Of a DNA stretch of 21,524 nucleotides, positions 6,477 through 15,064 are shown one piece after another. The translations under genes were made by a program, and so were the position numbers. The notes beneath the pieces were generated by a model that saw only the letters and a program-made list of their open reading frames with translations, searched no databases and was not told where the DNA came from. Position 1 is the stretch's first letter. The number at the start of each line of letters is the position of its first letter. Source of the DNA: Deltaproteobacteria bacterium (lineage in GTDB: Bacteria > Desulfobacterota > BSN033 > UBA1163); contig VGRU01000038.1 of assembly GCA_016875255.1 (NCBI GenBank), positions 1 through 21,524 on the forward strand, written 5' to 3'.

Positions 6477-7967
6477 TTACAGGACATGAAGTTTACATGT
6501 CTTTCTAAAATGGTGTCCATAGATAGCCAATGTGATAGCCAGTGGGAAGGCCCTGGGCCGACGAGCAAGCGTCCACATGAAAAGCTTCCAGTATTGAAAA
6601 CGTTCCTTGCCAACGATTCCTAATTGGAAGATGGAACGGATAAAAGCATGGATGTTAGCCGAGACATGATTAAAGTTTAGCGGGACTTTGATCTGCGGCG
6701 GTCGATATTCTCGTAAAAAGGTCCTGACCCGTTTATAGTAAACTTCAGGGGAATAGATGTGTTGCAGGACGTCCTTGTACCCCTTGCGGAGCGCATCAAG
6801 GCTCATCGCAGGGATAATGTTCGTTGTCCCGTCAACATTGTCACCCGATATTCGATCAAGCAATCGCCCTGCCTGTTTAAGCCGCTCGTAAAGCTTGGTG
6901 CCTGGAGGGGCTTGAAGCAATCCAACCATAGCGGTCACAATGCCGCTTTTCTGGATGAAATCAGTGAGCCGCCGGAAGGTAAGAGCTGAATCGTTGTCAA
7001 AACCGAGGATGAAGCCTCCTTGCACCTGCAGCCCTGCCCGCTGGATACGCTTCACATCTTCTACAAGGTCGCGGTTCATGTTCTGCTTCTTACTGCATTC
7101 GGCGAGGCTCTCCTCGTTGGGAGTCTCGATTCCGATAAAGACCGTATCAAAACCTGCTTTGACCATCATCTGTATCAGTTGTTCATCGTCTGCCAGGTTA
7201 ATAGACACCTCCGTCCCGAACGGAACCCCCTTCTTGTTTTTTCTCCACTCGATGAGCGCAGGCAAGAGATCGGTTCTGAGATGGTTCTTGTTCCCGATGA
7301 GGTTATCATCCACGAAGAAGATCCCACTCCGCCACCCCAGATGATAGAGACTATCCAGTTCGGCGATCATCTGCGTAGCGCTCTTCGTGCGAGGCCGATG
7401 GCCGAACAGGGCCGTCACATTGCAAAAGTCACAATTGAAAGGGCAACCGCGGGAGAATTGGATGGACATCGAGGCGTAATCACCAAAATGGGCCAGCTCC
7501 CACATTGGAGCGGGTGTCTTCCGAATGTCGGCAAAACCAGATGTCGTGTAAACCCTCTTGGCGCAGCCCTGGGCGAAATCCTCAAGAAAGGCAGGCAGGG
7601 TTAATTCAGCCTCGTTGAGCACGAAATGATCAACCGCTTCAAACTGTTCGTACTCTGTTGTGAAGAGCGGTCCACCTGCAATGACCCGAAGACCCGTTTC
7701 TTTGCATTGCGCAATCGTTTTATAGGCTGAATCTCTTTGAACGGTCATCGCACTGATCAAGGCGCAGTCAGCCCATGCAAGGTCTTCTTTCGTAAGCTTC
7801 CTTACGTTTAAATCTACCAATCGCTTTTTCCATTCGGTTGGCAGCATGGGGGCGATGGTGAGGAGTCCAAGGGGCGGGGAGGCGGCCTTTTTACGTATGA
7901 ATTTCAGCGCATGTTTGAAACTCCAAAAGGTATCCGGAATCTCAGGGTAGATCAGGAGGACATTCAT
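6477..7967 (-). CDS. B12-binding-type radical SAM protein (DUF4070-like)
   Basis: A 496-residue class B radical SAM protein. Residues 1-140 form an N-terminal cobalamin-binding-like Rossmann region (MNVLLIYPEI, PPLGLLTIAPMLP, VIAGGPLFTTEYE). The radical SAM core begins with SIQFSRGCPFNCDFC, giving cluster ligands C175, C179 and C182. It continues with FFVDDNLIGN and IGIETPNEESLAE. The C-terminal 130 residues (YYKRVRTFLREYRPP and after) resemble the DUF4070 extension seen in this family, which includes hopanoid methylases and many uncharacterised methyltransferases. No hopanoid genes are nearby, so the substrate is unknown. It stands alone: upstream is only the deoC remnant, and a hairpin terminator follows. 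ATG at 7967; only a weak AGG ribosome site is visible. Confidence 0.88.
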   Translation of the reverse strand: MNVLLIYPEIPDTFWSFKHALKFIRKKAASPPLGLLTIAPMLPTEWKKRLVDLNVRKLTKEDLAWADCALISAMTVQRDSAYKTIAQCKETGLRVIAGGPLFTTEYEQFEAVDHFVLNEAELTLPAFLEDFAQGCAKRVYTTSGFADIRKTPAPMWELAHFGDYASMSIQFSRGCPFNCDFCNVTALFGHRPRTKSATQMIAELDSLYHLGWRSGIFFVDDNLIGNKNHLRTDLLPALIEWRKNKKGVPFGTEVSINLADDEQLIQMMVKAGFDTVFIGIETPNEESLAECSKKQNMNRDLVEDVKRIQRAGLQVQGGFILGFDNDSALTFRRLTDFIQKSGIVTAMVGLLQAPPGTKLYERLKQAGRLLDRISGDNVDGTTNIIPAMSLDALRKGYKDVLQHIYSPEVYYKRVRTFLREYRPPQIKVPLNFNHVSANIHAFIRSIFQLGIVGKERFQYWKLFMWTLARRPRAFPLAITLAIYGHHFRKTCKLHVL

Positions 7968-8069
7968 TTCAAGCCTAAATGGTTAGGGTTTTAATAAGAG
8001 AGGCAGGATGGATGGCGATCCAGGGTCCATCTACTTTTCCATTAAATTTAAAATTAAATTTCAGACTTG

Positions 8070-8244
8070 TCAATTTTTAACTGCTTGAACAATCGCCACA
8101 CTTCCGCTGGTGCCTATTCGGTTGGCTCCAGCCTCGACCATCTTTATAGCATCCTCAAGGGTGCGAATGCCACCAGCGGCCTTCACCCCGAAATCTTTCC
8201 CCAACAGTTTCCCTCATCAGCCTCACATTTCTTTCACTGAATTT
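8070..8244 (-). pseudogene. deoC: 3' remnant of deoxyribose-phosphate aldolase, frameshifted
   Basis: Reading the minus strand, one frame gives [10 protein letters not shown] and, after an extra G in the GGGG run at 8199-8202, another gives [17 protein letters not shown] followed by [18 protein letters not shown] and a stop at 8070. This is the unmistakable C-terminus of DeoC, including the VKAAGGIRT segment that carries an active-site lysine in intact enzymes. About 160 N-terminal residues, with the Schiff-base lysine, are absent. The similarity begins only 6 bases after the stop codon of the nucleotidyltransferase-fold gene, so that gene or its cassette probably replaced the 5' part of deoC. 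Confidence 0.85.
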
Positions 8245-8250
8245 ACCCAC

Positions 8251-9309
8251 CTATGAACCGGCCATTAAGTAGGCGCCTAACTTTTCTCCAATAAGAGGGT
8301 CCACTCTCCTTAATGCAGATACCCCATTTTGAACCCTTTTTACCCATCCTTTTCCACGACTCTGAATCTCTCTCCATGTAATCATGACATCGCCTGGACG
8401 ATCTTCGAGGAGGACAGAAAAAACCTGAGCCGCTTGATTCAGATCCTTTTCACGCCTTGTATGCATTCCTGCCCCCCGTTCCCCGGAAACAATGAGTTTA
8501 TGAATTGCAAATCGTGCCGGGTCGGGAACATTGACGAGAACCCCGCCACCATCCACAAGCGCACCTCGCACCGGTCGCGTGATCAAGAAATCCAAAAAGG
8601 GGAGGGCTTGAGCTGCGGCTTTCAGTCTGGGAATAAAGATGGGTTTCTGAACCCGTCTGCCGCGCAGGGGTGTCAGAAGATCCAACCGAAGCCCCTTGCC
8701 ACGAACAACAAATGAGGTCGAAGGGTTCCGGGGGTCGAGCTGGGGCACCGGGAGAAAACCCATCTGGAGCGCATCAAGAACACCAGGAATATCCGAACCA
8801 GGACCTGGAAATGCAATGCTCAAGGATGGCTCGGCAGCAATGTCGATATCCTGAGTTCGGATCGACCCTCCACTCCATTTGATGCCCAAAATATTCCCGA
8901 GGACCAAAAAGGCATGAGTGCCAACAAGCACCCCATCCAACCGAAAGAACCCTCCGTCAGACAGAGCTCTTAATACGCGGGCCGAGGCCGGGTCGGTCAA
9001 CAGAGCCCCACCCGCTCTCAGCAGGGCGCAGAGGCGTTGGACTCCGGCTGAATCTTCTTCAAAGATGGTCCTTGCTTCCCGATAACTCTTAACCACTTTG
9101 TCCAAAGAGCTGTCTTTCCGTCCAATGTAGATCTGTCGCTTGATGCCGCCGGGATCGGAATACTGGAAGTAATAGTAAGTTTCATCCTTGATCATCTTTT
9201 TGAGGAAGGCTCCTGGGACATGACCGATAGACCTATGGGCGTCGATGGTTGATAATCTGTCTAAAAGTTCCGTATAGAGATTCTGGACCTCGAGCGGCAT
9301 TCTTTCCAT
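8251..9309 (-). CDS. GSU2403-type nucleotidyltransferase-fold protein
   Basis: A 352-residue protein of the GSU2403 (NTP_transf_8-like) family. The N-terminal part has a YYYFQY-SDPGGIKRQIYIG segment that the family uses before the catalytic fold. The fold itself shows LVGTHAFLVLGNILG (about 128-142), followed by R151-T-Q-D154-I-D156, the G-[ST]-x-A...D-x-D pattern of nucleotidyltransferases; so metal-binding acids are present. The C-terminal half is alpha/beta with LRLDLLTP and IHKLIVSGE. Cellular function is not established; related folds occur in toxin-antitoxin modules, but no partner gene is seen. I chose the ATG at 9309 with GGGGG upstream; a TTG at 9369 would put the 12-bp inverted repeat inside the gene. 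It lies on the stump of deoC, which suggests horizontal insertion. Confidence 0.8.
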   Translation of the reverse strand: MERMPLEVQNLYTELLDRLSTIDAHRSIGHVPGAFLKKMIKDETYYYFQYSDPGGIKRQIYIGRKDSSLDKVVKSYREARTIFEEDSAGVQRLCALLRAGGALLTDPASARVLRALSDGGFFRLDGVLVGTHAFLVLGNILGIKWSGGSIRTQDIDIAAEPSLSIAFPGPGSDIPGVLDALQMGFLPVPQLDPRNPSTSFVVRGKGLRLDLLTPLRGRRVQKPIFIPRLKAAAQALPFLDFLITRPVRGALVDGGGVLVNVPDPARFAIHKLIVSGERGAGMHTRREKDLNQAAQVFSVLLEDRPGDVMITWREIQSRGKGWVKRVQNGVSALRRVDPLIGEKLGAYLMAGS

Positions 9310-9325
9310 CTTGGGCCCCCCTTCA

Positions 9326-9359
9326 ATTATACGCAGGTTATCAGAATCCTGCGTATAAT
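9326..9359 (-). promoter_or_regulatory. Perfect 12-bp inverted repeat upstream of the nucleotidyltransferase-fold gene
   Basis: ATTATACGCAGG (9326-9337) and CCTGCGTATAAT (9348-9359) are perfect inverse copies around a 10-base spacer, 16 bases upstream of the ATG. The spacing and perfect symmetry suit a dimeric regulator or a self-regulating gene. TATAAT is present at both ends and could act as a -10 element. A recombination or insertion end is the other possibility, given the deoC remnant at the far side of the gene. Confidence 0.6.
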
Positions 9360-9369
9360 GCAAGGCCAA

Positions 9370-9438
9370 TTATCGAACCGCCACAAAGAGATGAACATCA
9401 TCACCGGTCAGATAGGCGTAAAAATCAAACCCAAACAT
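9370..9438 (-). other. Possible 22-codon reading frame in the katG downstream gap
   Basis: In the 259-base gap between katG and the nucleotidyltransferase-fold gene, an ATG at 9438 opens a 22-codon frame (MFGFDFYAYL, then TGDDVHLFVAVR) that stops 11 bases before the inverted repeat. The frame stays open about 20 codons further upstream without a start. It has no good ribosome site and I do not recognise the peptide. It may be the end of a degraded gene. The rest of the gap shows nothing I can name. Confidence 0.2.
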
Positions 9439-9568
9439 TTTGGATGATCTGAAAACAGCAAATCTATAGCAGATATTCAGACTCCCGGGATGTCTCTTTT
9501 GTTAGACTCAGCTACCCTGACCGTTTTTGACGCTCTGTCAGAACCCATCGAAAACGTTTATGCCGCGA

Positions 9569-11803
<2,235 letters not shown>

Positions 11804-11830
11804 CTATATATCGTTAAAGGCATAGGGCTG

Positions 11831-12295
11831 TTAGGCATTCTCTTCCTCGATGTGCTTGCCCCTACCCTCCTTTGTTCTTGGTCGGCAGTCCCTGCAATAC
11901 CCGTAATACTCCAGCCTGGTGTCAGTGATCGAGAAGCCGGTTTTCTTCATTACCCTCTTGGGGTCAACGGTGATGGGAACGTTGTAATCCAGTATCTTCT
12001 TACATCTTTCGCAGATCAGATTGATGTGCTCTTCAAGGTTTCCGTCGTAGCGGTCTTCCATCTTATCAAACTGAAGCGTTTTGATGATGCCGTGGCGGGA
12101 GAACTCGTTAAGCGTGGCATAGGTGGTTGACAAGCTCAAACTCTTCTTTTTCTTTTTTGCCTTCTTATAGAAAAGGCTCGCACCGGGATGGGAATCCCCC
12201 TGCTCAATCAGCACGTCAATGATGGCCAGTCGTTGGGGGGTTACCTTCAATCCCTTCTTTCGCAGTTGGCTGATGATTGACTCTTTGGTCATCAT
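11831..12295 (-). CDS. Fur-family peroxide repressor, PerR-like
   Basis: A 154-residue Fur-family repressor. The N-terminal winged helix is clear (GLKVTPQRLAIIDVL, then STTYATLNEFSRHGIIKTL). Two CxxC pairs, C95/C98 and C134/C137, make the structural zinc site. The regulatory metal site of PerR can be traced: H36 (DSHPGA), D84 (DRYDG), H90 (EEHINLIC) and D103 (ILDY). The position of the second oxidised histidine of Bacillus PerR appears as N92. The location just upstream of katG supports PerR rather than an iron-uptake Fur. A lysine run (KKAKKKKK) lies in the DNA-binding part. The ATG at 12295 is immediately followed by a second ATG at 12292; no strong ribosome site is seen. Confidence 0.9.
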   Translation of the reverse strand: MMTKESIISQLRKKGLKVTPQRLAIIDVLIEQGDSHPGASLFYKKAKKKKKSLSLSTTYATLNEFSRHGIIKTLQFDKMEDRYDGNLEEHINLICERCKKILDYNVPITVDPKRVMKKTGFSITDTRLEYYGYCRDCRPRTKEGRGKHIEEENA

Positions 12296-12302
12296 AAATA
12301 AA

Positions 12303-12317
12303 CCGGAATGATTCCTA
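12303..12317 (-). promoter_or_regulatory. Fur/PerR-type operator (7-1-7)
   Basis: CCGGAATgATTCCTA, with a perfect GGAAT-g-ATTCC core, follows the 7-1-7 layout of Per and Fur boxes. It lies just downstream of the promoter -10 element and before the regulator's start codon, so a bound repressor would block its own transcription and that of katG downstream. Confidence 0.6.
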
Positions 12318-12328
12318 ATTTAGAAAAA

Positions 12329-12357
12329 ATATAACCAACTCTTCTGGCCTATGTCAA
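12329..12357 (-). promoter_or_regulatory. Sigma70 promoter of the perR-katG pair
   Basis: On the minus strand a consensus TTGACA (12352-12357) and TTATAT (12329-12334) are separated by 17 bases. The predicted start is near 12322, giving a leader of about 27 bases that contains the operator. Confidence 0.75.
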
Positions 12358-12404
12358 GTCCGTCTTCCAAGAAAATCTTCAAGCCCCTCAACCGTAAAGT
12401 TGGG

Positions 12405-12605
12405 TTAGCTACCGTCTGTTAAAAGGATGGCCCTTTTGTGGACAGTGGGAGGTTCGGAAGAAGCAAAAGCGTTGGGGGATAGAGGAGTTCTAACATCAGG
12501 AGAAAAGATCACTTTGCCCACACGTTTATCCAACCCGAAAATATTATTTGAAGCCTTCCATTCCAGGCCGTTGTGAAGATGTCCCGTACGAAAGCACAGG
12601 GAGCT
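12405..12605 (-). other. Open frame without clear gene identity
   Basis: After the TGA that ends the disrupted gene, the same frame stays open for 66 more codons (for example KRVGKVIFSPDV, then PLSPNAFASSEPP) and stops at 12405. On the other strand an ATG at 12427 opens 49 codons (MALLWTVGGSEEAKALGDRG). Only one, or neither, can be real. I recognise neither; the minus-strand one could be the tail of a degraded gene in line with its neighbour. Confidence 0.2.
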
Positions 12606-13104
12606 TCACTTTTTTAATCTTTCTTGAGCTTTTTCGAAATAGTCTTTCATTTCCTTTTCTGAAAGAACCTCGGGGGATGTATCAGGGACGCCTAAATAGT
12701 GTCTGTTTATAAACTAATGGTTCCCCCAAAGGTTGTCATTCCGGTGAAAGCCGGAATCCAGTTCTTTCAAGACCTTCTGGATGCCGGATCAAGTCCGGCA
12801 TGACGGAAAAAGGGAATTTATAAACAGACTCTAAATAATAAACGACCATGTCTGGGTTTTCTTTTTCAAAAGCCTGCCTGCTTCGATAAAAGACGATTCT
12901 TCTTGCTGTCTTATCCCTGAATGAGGAACGGGCGCTCTTCACACTATTTTCCTTCTTAAGTTCTTCACCCTTAACCACCCATTCTTTCTCTTTTGAAAAC
13001 GGATCGATGGACTCCACACTGAAAATCCGGAAGGGATTCTTTCCAGAATTGATGATCTTGATACACACCCAGGAGCTTTCCTCAGTTGGTCCGTAATCCC
13101 TCAG
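12606..13104 (-). pseudogene. Unknown gene split by a MITE-like insertion
   Basis: The upstream part (13104 to 12832) reads EESSWVCIKIINSGKNPF, later RIVFYRSRQAFEKENPDM and VVYYL, then runs into the insertion. The downstream part resumes with LGVPDTSPEVLSEKEMKDYF and ends EKAQERLKK at the TGA at 12606. Removing the 133-bp element plus one copy of the 6-bp duplication joins both parts in frame as VVYYLGVPDTSPE. The beginning of the gene is also missing: a stop lies at 13105 where the next repeat composite begins, and only a GTG at 13068 could start it. So both ends of the gene were hit by mobile DNA. I do not recognise the protein; it is likely dead. Confidence 0.7.
12699..12831. mobile_element. 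MITE-like element, 133 bp, with 6-bp target duplication
   Basis: Imperfect terminal inverted repeats GTGTCTGTTTATAAA (left) and TTTATAAACAGACTC (right) differ at one position. The element is flanked by a direct duplication TAAATA at 12693-12698 and 12832-12837. The inside holds a GTCATTCCGG-type palindrome pair of the family also seen at 4531-4608: one hairpin ATTCCGG-tgaaag-CCGGAAT and another ATGCCGGA-tcaag-TCCGGCAT. It carries no gene, so must be moved by a transposase encoded elsewhere. Confidence 0.8.
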
Positions 13105-13440
13105 TTAAGGGGGTAATTTTATTGTCTCACTCGGGGAGAAAAACCCTCGCCTTCGGGCGAAGACTTTAGTATGCACACTGTGTGCAGGTTTTTTAGATTT
13201 CCCCTCGTGAGGATTTCTGTGCTGTTTGTTTTGTCTTTAGCTGACTTCAGTCAGTAGAGAATCCACCAGCTTGTAGCTGGTGGTAGTTCAATTCATGGAT
13301 AAGTAGAGCCGATAGGCGGGGCCTGCTGCAGGTCTAACCCCGCTTCCAACATAGGCGGGACAAGAATGTCCCGCCTATCGGGTGCAATTAAATTTTATCA
13401 GAAATTTTGTGACCCCCGTAGCTGAGGGGTTACGTTGGTC
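13085..13440. mobile_element. Composite non-coding element with IS200/IS605-like hairpin ends
   Basis: The ends are inverted copies: GTAATCCCTCAGTTAAGGGGGT at the left and, inverted, GTAACCCCTCAGCTACGGGGGT at the right. Each end can itself form a hairpin, as in IS200/IS605 elements. Inside are many stems: TCGCC-ttcg-GGCGA, TGCACAC-t-GTGTGCA, arms CTCACTCGGGGA and TCCCCTCGTGAG enclosing both, CTGACT-tc-AGTCAG (13251-13264), CCACCAGCT-tgt-AGCTGGTGG followed by TTCAA (13263-13291), and ATAGGCGGGACA-agaa-TGTCCCGCCTAT (13351-13378). There is no transposase or TnpB frame. It may be one decayed element or several nested ones. Confidence 0.6.
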
Positions 13441-13452
13441 CCTTAATTTATC

Positions 13453-13482
13453 TTGACATCTTTTGCACCGTTAAGATAAGAT
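13453..13482 (+). promoter_or_regulatory. Sigma70-type promoter of the ABC importer operon
   Basis: A consensus TTGACA (13453-13458) and TAAGAT (13477-13482) are separated by 18 bases. Transcription would begin near 13489, giving a leader of about 140 bases before the binding-protein ATG. It starts right after the end of the hairpin-rich composite element. Confidence 0.65.
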
Positions 13483-13520
13483 TGTGAAAAATTTTACCAG
13501 ACTGAAGAAAGGGGGGATCC

Positions 13521-13571
13521 AATTGAGGCGAATCATTCTGGTACTGACGATATTTATGATGAGGTTTCTCT
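13521..13571 (+). other. Possible 16-codon leader peptide
   Basis: A TTG at 13523 preceded by AAAGGGGGG opens a short frame (LRRIILVLTIFMMRFL) ending at a TGA at 13571-13573. The peptide is hydrophobic and resembles the start of the signal peptide of the second binding protein in this window (MRKIILLVTVFFF). It could be a leader peptide or the stump of a lost binding-protein gene. Confidence 0.3.
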
Positions 13572-13627
13572 GATTGGAAGATTCATGTATCATCATGATT
13601 CACTTTTATCGAAAGGAGGGTCACGCA

Positions 13628-14944
13628 ATGAAAATGAAAGGGAAAATCTTTACGAGAGTTTCTGCACTGTTTTTACTGCCTTTTTTAATGTGTCTTCTGG
13701 TGACTCCGATGGAGGTCCAGGCCCAGAAAGAGAAGGTGGGTTGGGTCGGGCCGGTTTACAAAGAGCTTTCCGACAGTTTGATGAAAGGTTTTAAGGAGTA
13801 TTACAAAAAAACCTACGGAAAAGAGATCGAGATCACCTTCGTCAGACCCGGCGGATGGCCGGTGTGCGTAGATAAGGTGCGGGCCTGGAAGGGCAAGCCT
13901 GATGCAGATGTATTTTTGGGGGCCGGTGCTCCCGCCTTCGAGGTTTTAGATAAAGAGGGTTTCATTGTTCCTTATAAACCCAAGGATTGGGACAAGATTC
14001 CGGATAAATGGGGCGGCATGAAGGTTAAAGATGAAAAATTCATGTGGACCTGTTTTGCGCCCTGGATCGTGACCAATCTTTATAATGAAAGGGTCCTGAG
14101 AGCCTTAAAATTGCCGGCTCCAAAGACCTGGAAAGATTTGCTTAACCCGATTTACAGAGACTTAATCGTTCAAACCTTGCCCTATGCCTCAGGGACACAG
14201 CACGAAGTGATTGAAATCCATCTTCAATCTTTTGGGGAGAAAGAGGGCTGGGCATACAACCGGCTTCTGGCGGCTCAGTTAGCCAGATTCTCCACTGGAA
14301 GCGTTGATACGATGAACATGGTCAATCGGGGAGAGGTTCCCATTGGCATTGCACAACCGCAGATGAATGCGATGAGCGCGCGGGCGGATGGTTATCCTGT
14401 TCGGGATTTGCTTCCCGATAAAACGATCCTGGTGCCCGAGGCAGTGGCTTTGCTAAAAAACGCTCCTAATGAGGCCAATGGAAAGATCTTCCTGGACTGG
14501 CTCTTCAGCATGGAAGGGCAAAAATATGTGTTGGAGGGCCGCTACTTTCCAGCGAGGACGGACATCAAATTTTCCGTTTGGGAAAAAGAAGGCGTGGCGA
14601 TGGCCAAGCATGCCCGAGATTCGATCGGAGTCGATTCATTTTGGGAAATGAAGGTAGGTTTCATCGATTACAATCTGGAGCTTGCCGCGAAGAGATGGGA
14701 TGATGTCAACCGTTACTTTGAGTTCGAGATCTACCGGAAGTTTCGCGAATTGAAAAGCAGTCTCTTCCTCATTGAGGAAGTGGAAGGCGAAATCGATGCC
14801 GCAAAGAAGAAGGGAGTTGATGTAGGTAGAGCGGAGGCAAAAATCAAGGAAGCCAGAAGGCTCTTCGAATTCGACGGCTCTTATGCGCCAGCGAGATTAA
14901 CCGCTTCTGAGGCCAGGGCGTTGCTCGTGGCGGCATCCCGGTGA
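13628..14944 (+). CDS. ABC importer periplasmic binding protein (iron/thiamine/phosphonate type)
   Basis: A secreted binding protein of 439 residues. A Sec signal peptide is clear: basic MKMKGKIFTR, a hydrophobic core and a likely cut after VQA before QKEKVGWVGP. The rest is a type 2 binding-protein fold: DADVFLGAGAP, LYNERVLRALKLPAPKTWKDLL, GEVPIGIAQPQM and GKIFLDWLFSMEGQKYVLEGRYFPAR are typical of the FbpA/ThiB/phosphonate-binding group. The ligand cannot be fixed. After the fold comes an extra C-terminal segment of about 65 residues, predicted helical (LIEEVEGEIDAAKKKG, ARLTASEARALL). I chose the ATG at 13628, preceded by AAAGGAGGG, over 13574. It heads an operon with permease and ATPase genes. 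Confidence 0.88.
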   Translation: MKMKGKIFTRVSALFLLPFLMCLLVTPMEVQAQKEKVGWVGPVYKELSDSLMKGFKEYYKKTYGKEIEITFVRPGGWPVCVDKVRAWKGKPDADVFLGAGAPAFEVLDKEGFIVPYKPKDWDKIPDKWGGMKVKDEKFMWTCFAPWIVTNLYNERVLRALKLPAPKTWKDLLNPIYRDLIVQTLPYASGTQHEVIEIHLQSFGEKEGWAYNRLLAAQLARFSTGSVDTMNMVNRGEVPIGIAQPQMNAMSARADGYPVRDLLPDKTILVPEAVALLKNAPNEANGKIFLDWLFSMEGQKYVLEGRYFPARTDIKFSVWEKEGVAMAKHARDSIGVDSFWEMKVGFIDYNLELAAKRWDDVNRYFEFEIYRKFRELKSSLFLIEEVEGEIDAAKKKGVDVGRAEAKIKEARRLFEFDGSYAPARLTASEARALLVAASR

Positions 14945-15009
14945 TCCATAAAACAGGTCCGTCTCAATCGATGAACCCCTTTGATTGAAGGGAATACCCA
15001 ACTCATTGA

Positions 15010-15043
15010 AAGGTATGGGCGAGCTGCGGCTCGCCCATACCTT
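15010..15043 (+). promoter_or_regulatory. Strong hairpin between binding-protein and permease genes
   Basis: GGTATGGGCGAGC and GCTCGCCCATACC pair perfectly around a TGCG loop, and two outer A-T pairs extend the stem to 15 bp. No T-run follows, so it is not a classic terminator. In maltose-type operons such hairpins protect the upstream message so that more binding protein than permease is made; the same role is likely here. Confidence 0.75.
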
Positions 15044-15064
15044 AAATAGAAGGAAGATTGAATT

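Noticed and set aside
6293..6613. 106-codon minus-strand frame overlapping the end of the radical SAM gene
   Set aside because: It runs through the double-hairpin repeat and is out of frame with the real gene; no family similarity.
8329..8715. Plus-strand 128-codon frame opposite the nucleotidyltransferase-fold gene
   Set aside because: Antisense to a recognisable family protein, no ribosome site and no domain features.
9370..9568. An intact toxin or antitoxin partner for the nucleotidyltransferase-fold gene
   Set aside because: Only a 22-codon frame without ribosome site is present upstream, and downstream is the deoC remnant; no partner gene can be supported.
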